From Clostridium sp. UBA1056 (GTDB taxonomy: Bacteria; Bacillota; Clostridia; Clostridiales; Clostridiaceae), in assembly GCA_002316385.1 (NCBI GenBank), contig DCDL01000018.1:9999-20388 (forward strand): a stretch of DNA of 10,390 nucleotides, read 5' to 3'. Below the pieces are notes generated by a model. It was not told the DNA's origin, ran no database searches, and saw only the letters and a program-made list of their open reading frames with translations. A program made the translations under genes and the position numbers. Below, piece after piece: positions 1-5,054 of the stretch. The first letter of the stretch is position 1, and each line of letters begins with the position of its first letter.

Positions 1-146
1 GCGTTAATAATATAAGTGCTTATTTAATATTTATTTAGATTAGCTCATTTTGCGAAAGCCTCTTTTTCATATTTTCATTTAGCATATTTTAACTCAATAT
101 TAAAATTCATTTCATTATTTAACAACTTAATTTGTATATATCCCAT

Positions 147-1604
147 TTAAAATGGAGCTATTGTGCCATTAAAAATAAGAATTAAAGATAGTATAGCCAT
201 AGCTATTATTACTCCAAGAATAATTTTATCCCTAACAGTTTCAAAGCACTTTTCTCCCTTTTCTCTTTTAGCTTTTATATATACTAATGTACCTGGAGCG
301 TATAGAATAGCTGTAATTAATAATCCAGTAAGCCCACTAGCATAAATTAGCCAACAACCGTATATGGTTCCAAGGATTCCTATAAATCTAGCCATATTTG
401 TGGTCTTAGTGCTTTCTCCTACAAATCCATCCTTTTTAAAAGCAATTAATAAATAGTACATTGCACTTAGAAGGTATGGAATCATAATCATACTAGCTGA
501 AATTGTATAGAATATTTGATAGGTTGATTTATTTAAATAGGTTATTATAAGAAATAATTGAATTATTCCATTTGTTAAATATAGAGCATTTACAGGGGCT
601 CCATTTTTATTTTCCTTAGCAAAAACCTTAGAAAATACTCCATTCTTAGCTGCTAGATAAGGGCACTCTGAGGATATTATTGTATATCCTAAAGTAGCTC
701 CAGCAAGAGATATAATTACTCCTATATTTACAAGAGCTGCTCCCCAAGGTCCAACTACACTTGCTAGTATTGCTGCCATAGGTGGATTACCTAGCTCTGC
801 AAGTTCTGACCTTGGCATAACTCCCATACTAAGCATGGATACCATTATATAAATTGCTATTACAGATAAAAATGCTGTTATTGTAGCTTTTCCAACATCC
901 TTAGAACGTTTAGCTCTTCCTGAAATAACTACTGCTCCTTCAATACCTATAAATGCCCATACTGTAGTTCCTGAAGTAGCCTTAACTTGCTCTACAAAGG
1001 ATAATCCTCCTGGCTCTCCCCAGAAATTTGCCATAAATATTGATGGATCAAAGGCTCTTATAAATATTACTGCAACTATAAACACAAGAATAGGAATAAC
1101 CTTACTTATAGTTACTGCTAAGTTTATACCAGCTGCTTCTTTTACCCCTCTTAACACTAAGTAATTCATAACCCAAATAACTAGAGATGCACATACTATA
1201 GACCATAGATTATTTCCTGTTCCAAATATAGGTATAAAATAAGATATAGCTGCAAATAGCAGTGTTGCATAGGATACATTGGCAAGCAGTGCACTTATCC
1301 AATATCCCCAGGCAGAGTTAAATCCTACATAATCTCCCCAACCTTCATTAGCATAGCTATATATTCCTCCTGTTAATTGAGGCTTAATCTTATTTAGTCC
1401 AAAGAAACACATAGTAAGAGCTAGCATACCTATTCCACAAATTATCCACCCTACTATTACAGCAGCAGTATTTGCTCCATTAGCAGCCATGTCCCCTGCT
1501 AAGCTAAATACTCCTCCACCTATAGTTGCACCTATGGCAACTGCTGTAAGTCTTGCATATCCTAAGCCAGATGATTTATCTTGTAAATTGGTGTTATTCA
1601 CCAT
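147..1604 (-). CDS. ArcD-type basic amino acid (arginine/ornithine) antiporter
   Basis: A 485-residue membrane protein of the APC superfamily, basic amino acid/polyamine antiporter branch; family members exchange arginine for ornithine or related cationic amino acids across the cytoplasmic membrane. The sequence shows about 12 to 13 hydrophobic segments, the glycine-rich first helix GATIGGGVF (residues 25-33), and the ArcD-like GGIYSYANEGWGDYVGFNSAWGYW stretch spread over residues 79-102. Length is normal for the family. The ATG is preceded by an AGGGGGA ribosome site 7-8 bases upstream. It lies 21 bp behind the dimethylargininase-like gene and is probably co-transcribed with it, which suggests that it imports that enzyme's substrate or exports a product. 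Family assignment is firm; the true exchanged pair (arginine/ornithine, arginine/citrulline, methylarginine) cannot be read from sequence. I see no clear terminator in the 146 bases downstream. Confidence 0.9.
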   Translation of the reverse strand: MVNNTNLQDKSSGLGYARLTAVAIGATIGGGVFSLAGDMAANGANTAAVIVGWIICGIGMLALTMCFFGLNKIKPQLTGGIYSYANEGWGDYVGFNSAWGYWISALLANVSYATLLFAAISYFIPIFGTGNNLWSIVCASLVIWVMNYLVLRGVKEAAGINLAVTISKVIPILVFIVAVIFIRAFDPSIFMANFWGEPGGLSFVEQVKATSGTTVWAFIGIEGAVVISGRAKRSKDVGKATITAFLSVIAIYIMVSMLSMGVMPRSELAELGNPPMAAILASVVGPWGAALVNIGVIISLAGATLGYTIISSECPYLAAKNGVFSKVFAKENKNGAPVNALYLTNGIIQLFLIITYLNKSTYQIFYTISASMIMIPYLLSAMYYLLIAFKKDGFVGESTKTTNMARFIGILGTIYGCWLIYASGLTGLLITAILYAPGTLVYIKAKREKGEKCFETVRDKIILGVIIAMAILSLILIFNGTIAPF

Positions 1605-1625
1605 ATAAAATCCCCCTATTATTAA

Positions 1626-2393
1626 TTAAAACCTAAGTGATAAGCAGCTTAATCCACCATCTATTTTTCTATACTCAGAAGTATCTACTTCTTTAACTTC
1701 ATAGCCAGAATCCTCTATAGCTTTTTTAGTTGTTGGATATCCTGCAGGAACTATAACTATGTCATTTACCCAAATACAATTAGCAGAATAACTTTCATCC
1801 TCATTAATTACAACTTTATTAAAGTCTTTAAATATTGGACTAGTAACAAATTCTCCAGCTACAAGTAAATTGTTGTTTTCTAGATAAGCAAGTCCAGTTT
1901 TAAGATGTAATACTTCTTTTAAAGGTACAACTGAACCATCTAATCCATATTTTCCCAGTATATCAATTATTTGTTTTGCACCTTCTTCATTAGTTCTAGC
2001 TGAAAGTCCTATATAAAAATGATCTCCTACCATCATTATGTCTCCAGCTTCAACGGTACCAGGCTCTTTGATATATTCAATATTCTTATAGAACTTCTCT
2101 AAAGCTTCTTGCATATCTTTTTGCAAAATTTCATCTCTTCTACTCAATGCACCAGGACGTGTAACAATAGCACACTTTCTTGTACAAAGCACCACATCTT
2201 CTACAAAGCAAGAATCAGGAAAATCTTCATTTGCTTCTAATACTGTAACATTTACACCACATTCCTTTAATGTTTCAATATACTTGTCATGTTGTTTTAA
2301 GGCTAGCTCATAATCTGGTTTTCCTAAACTAGCTGTGGTTATCCCCTCTGCCAAAGCTTTACATGGTCTTCTTACAATTACATTCTTAAACAT
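1626..2393 (-). CDS. Dimethylargininase-like guanidino-hydrolase (DDAH family)
   Basis: A 255-residue cytoplasmic enzyme of the amidinotransferase/arginine deiminase superfamily, closest by motif to NG,NG-dimethylarginine dimethylaminohydrolase, which hydrolyses methylated arginines to citrulline plus methylamines. Visible motifs are FPDSCFVED (58-66), GTVEAGD (112-118), the histidine in VLHLKTG (H163) and the C-terminal GGLSCLSLRF with the likely nucleophile C250. E115, H163 and C250 sit one residue beyond the E114/H162/C249 triad known for the Pseudomonas enzyme, so the active site appears complete. Length matches bacterial DDAH (about 255) and is far below classical arginine deiminase (about 400). 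The start is supported by AGGTGG seven bases upstream. It heads a two-gene unit with the antiporter. It might act on plain arginine or another guanidino compound; sequence alone does not settle this. Confidence 0.88.
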   Translation of the reverse strand: MFKNVIVRRPCKALAEGITTASLGKPDYELALKQHDKYIETLKECGVNVTVLEANEDFPDSCFVEDVVLCTRKCAIVTRPGALSRRDEILQKDMQEALEKFYKNIEYIKEPGTVEAGDIMMVGDHFYIGLSARTNEEGAKQIIDILGKYGLDGSVVPLKEVLHLKTGLAYLENNNLLVAGEFVTSPIFKDFNKVVINEDESYSANCIWVNDIVIVPAGYPTTKKAIEDSGYEVKEVDTSEYRKIDGGLSCLSLRF

Positions 2394-2466
2394 CTCAATT
2401 CCACCTATATACTTTTATTCTCTATAGAATATGAAATCTATTCCCTTAATATTCATGCACTTAAAT

Positions 2467-2494
2467 ATTATAATGTACATATTTTCTGTCATAA
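2467..2494 (-). promoter_or_regulatory. Candidate promoter of the dimethylargininase/antiporter unit
   Basis: On the minus strand a perfect TATAAT (2467-2472) is preceded, after 16 bases, by TTATGA (2489-2494), a poor match to TTGACA. A start near 2460 would give a leader of about 65 bases before the ATG at 2393. The -10 is convincing and the -35 is weak. A CATGAATA string just downstream (about 2451-2458) resembles half of an arginine-repressor box, but no second half is evident. Confidence 0.35.
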
Positions 2495-2592
2495 CTTTCT
2501 ACATTTATTACTTTATTTCCTTTTTGCTTTTCTGAAAAATATGGTATGAAAAAACTTTTCTTTTTAATATCTTCCTTGAAATTCATATAAAA

Positions 2593-2635
2593 AAGCTATA
2601 TAGCTATAGAATCTTTCTTCTATGCTATATAGCTT
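2593..2635 (-). terminator. Rho-independent terminator of the AI-2E-family gene
   Basis: A long hairpin: the 19-base arm 2593-2611 pairs with 2618-2635 with one unpaired base and a 6-base loop. Read on the minus strand it is followed by TTTTTTATA, a good U-tract, and it begins 64 bases after the stop codon at 2699. The plus-strand side lacks a comparable T-run, so its main job is to end the minus-strand transcript. Confidence 0.85.
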
Positions 2636-2698
2636 CTTAACTTTAATTATTTACTTCCTTTTAGGTAAGCTTTTAGACTTCCTTAATCATTAAATTCA

Positions 2699-3781
2699 TT
2701 ATTGTAATTCTCTGTACTTATACTTCTCAATAACTTTATCTAAGTAAATTTTTATAACTCCCATAATTGGTACTGCCAAAATCATCCCTATTATGCCAAA
2801 GAATCCACCACCAATAGTTACTGCAAGAAGTGTGAGGATTGGACTTAACCCTAACTTTCCACCAACAAATTTAGGCTCTATAATGTTTCCTTCGATTTGT
2901 TGAAGAATTACTAAAAATACTAAAGAATACATTGCCACAGAAGGACTATAGAACATGTTTATAATCACTGCAGGCACCATACCTATAATAGGTCCAAAGT
3001 AAGGTATCATATTAGTTATTGCACATATAACTCCAAGTAACAATGCGTATTTTGATCCTACCAATGATAATCCAATAAAGCTTACTAGACCTACAAAAAA
3101 AGAATCAATAGATTTAGCTACAATATAGCTACCCACATTAGAATTAAATGTTTTGCATACATCAATAACTAAGCTTGCTCTCTCTTTTTTTAGAATTATA
3201 TTAGTAATTTTCTTTATATAACTTAATATACCCTCTTTATCAATGATAATATATACAGATATGATTAATCCTAAAACTACATTTACAATTAGGGCAGTTA
3301 AAGATAATGTTGTACTCAATATATAATCTAATATAAATTTAGCAAAACTACCTAAATGAGGAATTATCGAAAGTAATCCCTCTTGAATTTGAGCCAAAGA
3401 AGTACTTTCAATACCACTGGCTATACTTAAAATCCAAGCTTCTACTTCTTTCGAATACTGAGGAATTTGATTTATTATCTCTATAATACTATTAGTAATA
3501 TATGGCACTATCATTATAACAAAAATAACAGTACCACTTATAGCTACTCCATAAATTATAAGTATGGTTAACCACCTTTTACACTTTAGCTTTCTCTCCA
3601 TGAAATCTACTAGTGGAGATAGAATATACGCTAAAATCATTCCTATGAAAAATGGAGTTAATAGTGATAATAATTTAGAAATTATCCCAAAGAAATAACT
3701 ATAATTATCTACAAATTGAATTAAAATATAGGATATAAGGAAAGTAATAATTAATCCTGTATAAAATTTTATATTCTTCAA
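2699..3781 (-). CDS. AI-2E (PerM/YtvI) family membrane transporter
   Basis: A 360-residue polytopic membrane protein of the AI-2E family (Pfam PF01594). The N-terminal pair of hydrophobic helices (about 7-55), a less hydrophobic middle (about 105-145), and the C-terminal signatures YFGPIIGMVPA and IEGNIIEPKFVGGKLGLSP followed by the glycine-rich GGGFFGIIGMILAVP are all typical. Length is usual for the family. The start codon is TTG (3781-3779), read with AAGGATG 7 bases upstream; the ATG inside that ribosome site is out of frame. The gene stands alone between its own promoter and terminator. Despite the name, family members include permeases and Na+/H+ antiporters of poorly known substrate, and nothing here indicates autoinducer export. 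Confidence 0.9.
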   Translation of the reverse strand: MKNIKFYTGLIITFLISYILIQFVDNYSYFFGIISKLLSLLTPFFIGMILAYILSPLVDFMERKLKCKRWLTILIIYGVAISGTVIFVIMIVPYITNSIIEIINQIPQYSKEVEAWILSIASGIESTSLAQIQEGLLSIIPHLGSFAKFILDYILSTTLSLTALIVNVVLGLIISVYIIIDKEGILSYIKKITNIILKKERASLVIDVCKTFNSNVGSYIVAKSIDSFFVGLVSFIGLSLVGSKYALLLGVICAITNMIPYFGPIIGMVPAVIINMFYSPSVAMYSLVFLVILQQIEGNIIEPKFVGGKLGLSPILTLLAVTIGGGFFGIIGMILAVPIMGVIKIYLDKVIEKYKYRELQ

Positions 3782-3812
3782 TAAAACACATCCTTATTAA
3801 CTAATAGCACAT

Positions 3813-3842
3813 ATAATATCATAAATTTATAATGAACTTCAA
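3813..3842 (-). promoter_or_regulatory. Candidate promoter of the AI-2E-family gene
   Basis: On the minus strand TTGAAG (3837-3842) and TATTAT (3813-3818) are separated by 18 bases. Transcription would start near 3806, leaving about 25 bases before the TTG start, which includes the AAGGATG ribosome site. Confidence 0.5.
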
Positions 3843-4043
3843 TAGAATTATCTTTATTTTTCCACTTAAATTTTAAATTTATTGTAAATAATCTCTCATT
3901 CTAGCACAATTACTCATAATTCTGATTCTTAGCACCACATCCTGGTTCAAGAATTAAAAATAAAAGTTACTTTTAAAGCTATAAATTAAGCTACTTAAAT
4001 GAATTGTTTAGATTTTATGAGGACTATATATTTAACATTTTCC

Positions 4044-4071
4044 CTATTTAAAAAGTTAACTTTTTAAATAG
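4044..4071. repeat. Perfect 28-nt palindrome
   Basis: The sequence ctatttaaaaagtt (4044-4057) is followed at once by its exact reverse complement (4058-4071), centred on GTTAAC. In RNA it could form a 12-bp stem with a 4-base loop. No T-run follows it on either strand, so it is not an obvious terminator, and no gene starts nearby. Confidence 0.8.
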
Positions 4072-4143
4072 TTACTCAAATGGTAAAGTTTTAGTGATTT
4101 GTCTATTGAGATAGTTTGAGCTAAGTATATATTACATTAATCA

Positions 4144-4182
4144 AAATCACCTTATTTAGGCCTTATATAAATAAGGTGATTT
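4144..4182. terminator. Strong 15-bp hairpin, terminator-like, beside the yebC relic
   Basis: Arms 4144-4158 (aaatcaccttattta) and 4168-4182 are exact reverse complements around a 9-base loop. On the plus strand it runs into TTTGTTTATATTTTATATT; on the minus strand into a short TTTTGA. No intact gene ends here on either strand. Its position 25 bases beyond the stop of the yebC relic on the minus strand suggests that it is the former terminator of that copy. The tcacc/ggtga core is shared with the yebC terminator at 7942-7978. Confidence 0.7.
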
Positions 4183-4207
4183 GTTTATATTTTATATTAA
4201 TTGAAAG

Positions 4208-4300
4208 CTATTAACCTTACCATCTCGTTAGAAATTCAGCATTGCGATATATATTCTGAATAATGCCATCATCTTCAAATATATCTATATCTACATATTT
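4208..4300 (-). pseudogene. Degenerate 3' end of a yebC-like gene
   Basis: Read on the minus strand, this stretch encodes EDDGIIQNIYRNAEF, which aligns with EDDDDVQNVYHNAGF near the C-terminus of the intact YebC at 8093-8833. Positions 4208-4287 match 8090-8169 at 62 of 80 bases without gaps (hand count), including the final GGTTAA. Damage: a premature TAA (4217-4219) replaces the penultimate Glu codon, the Gly-Phe-Pro-Glu-Gly stretch is scrambled, and a direct gatata repetition adds about two codons upstream. Similarity fades beyond about 4300, so only about the last 30 codons survive. It is either the displaced 3' end left by an insertion into yebC or the last scrap of a second yebC copy. 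Confidence 0.8.
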
Positions 4301-4612
4301 TATCCTCATATTAATTATATATAATTATCCATAAGTATTATTTACAAAGGTGAAAAATAGGTTTTATTTAAATCTATCCTAATGAAGTTTACTTTTTACG
4401 AAACTAAACAAATAAGTATATAATTGTATACCTATTAACTAAAATTTGAAAAAGTTAATAAATTATACAAAAATGTATTTCAAATTTTTAAAAAATGATT
4501 TATAATTACTTCAACGTAATATTCTCAAAATTTACAATAATGAATAATGCCCATGAATTACAGTCAGTTATTATATTTTATAGAATACCTCTGAAGTATA
4601 TACCATTATATT

Positions 4613-4647
4613 ATAAATTAACTTATGAAAAAGTTGAGTTAATTTAT
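4613..4647. repeat. Inverted repeat with 11-bp perfect arms
   Basis: ataaattaact (4613-4623) pairs exactly with agttaatttat (4637-4647) across 13 bases. It is all A/T apart from one pair, lies over 400 bases before the protease start, and has no clear T-run. Its role is unknown; in DNA this A/T-rich it may be incidental. Confidence 0.5.
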
Positions 4648-5009
4648 CAAACTTCCATTTTATAATAAATCACCTATAGATCTAATGAGGCCTCAATTTG
4701 CACTTCTCAGAAGTAGGTATATACTTAAGAAGTTTATTAAGATTTTCATATAGTATAAACACTTATATTTTAATCATCAAAGATAATCTGCTTTAATAAA
4801 ATGCTTCTACCAACAAAATCAAGACGCAGGAAAATTATCGTAATTAAATATTGACCATAAATAAGTTATAGTGAAACTCATGACAATGACATCCTCTTAT
4901 ATCATTTGTATTTTCTCAAAGAATCAATTATAAGACGAAATTAGGGGTTATATTGTTTTTATTAAAAACTCTAGAACTCTTGATGTATAAAAAATTTTAA
5001 AAAAGTATT

Positions 5010-5027
5010 GTGTAAAAATCTTTACAC
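5010..5027. promoter_or_regulatory. Operator-like inverted repeat upstream of the M6 protease
   Basis: GTGTAAA (5010-5016) and TTTACAC (5021-5027) are perfect inverted repeats separated by AATC, ending 27 bases before the ATG. The size and symmetry suit a dimeric repressor site near the transcription start or in the short leader. I could not place a convincing -35/-10 pair here (TATTGT at 5006-5011 overlaps the left arm), and I do not assign a regulator. Confidence 0.45.
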
Positions 5028-5054
5028 TAACTACTTTGTTTTGGGGGGAAGAAA

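Larger units (their letters stand above)
2394..2698. other. Intergenic spacer, 305 bp
   Basis: A very A/T-rich spacer between the hydrolase and the AI-2E-family gene. It contains the candidate promoter at 2467-2494 and the terminator hairpin at 2593-2635. I see no credible small gene or structured leader in it. Confidence 0.7.
3782..5054. other. 1.27-kb gene-poor intergenic region
   Basis: The largest non-coding stretch of the window, between the AI-2E-family gene and the protease. Frequent stops in all frames rule out an intact gene of useful size. It holds a promoter at 3813-3842, a coding-like scrap at 3879-3953, a perfect palindrome at 4044-4071, a terminator-like hairpin at 4144-4182, a yebC 3'-end relic at 4208-4300, an inverted repeat at 4613-4647, two short palindromes at 4686-4695 and 4702-4714, and an operator-like repeat at 5010-5027. 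The mixture of relics and orphan hairpins suggests decayed DNA rather than one long leader. Confidence 0.7.

Noticed and set aside
163..345. Plus-strand open frame of 60 codons
   Set aside because: Lies wholly antisense to the antiporter gene, with no ribosome site and no family resemblance.
2446..2458. Possible arginine-repressor box upstream of the dimethylargininase-like gene
   Set aside because: Only one half-site (CATGAATA on the minus strand) is visible, without a partner at the expected spacing.
2699..3781. Quorum-sensing role for the AI-2E-family protein
   Set aside because: The family name is historical; no luxS or autoinducer gene is present here, and most members have other or unknown substrates.
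4395..4424. Plus-strand TTTACG-18-TATAAT resembling a promoter
   Set aside because: No gene or clear RNA follows for over 600 bases, and such matches are frequent in DNA this A/T-rich.
4770..4865. Minus-strand open stretch of 31 codons containing LRLDFVGRSILLKQIIFDD
   Set aside because: It reads like protein, but there is no start codon with a ribosome site and no family I recognise; too short to call a relic without a match.
4850..5054. VirR-type boxes or a known riboswitch ahead of the protease
   Set aside because: I looked for paired CCAGTT-type boxes and for conserved riboswitch cores and found neither.
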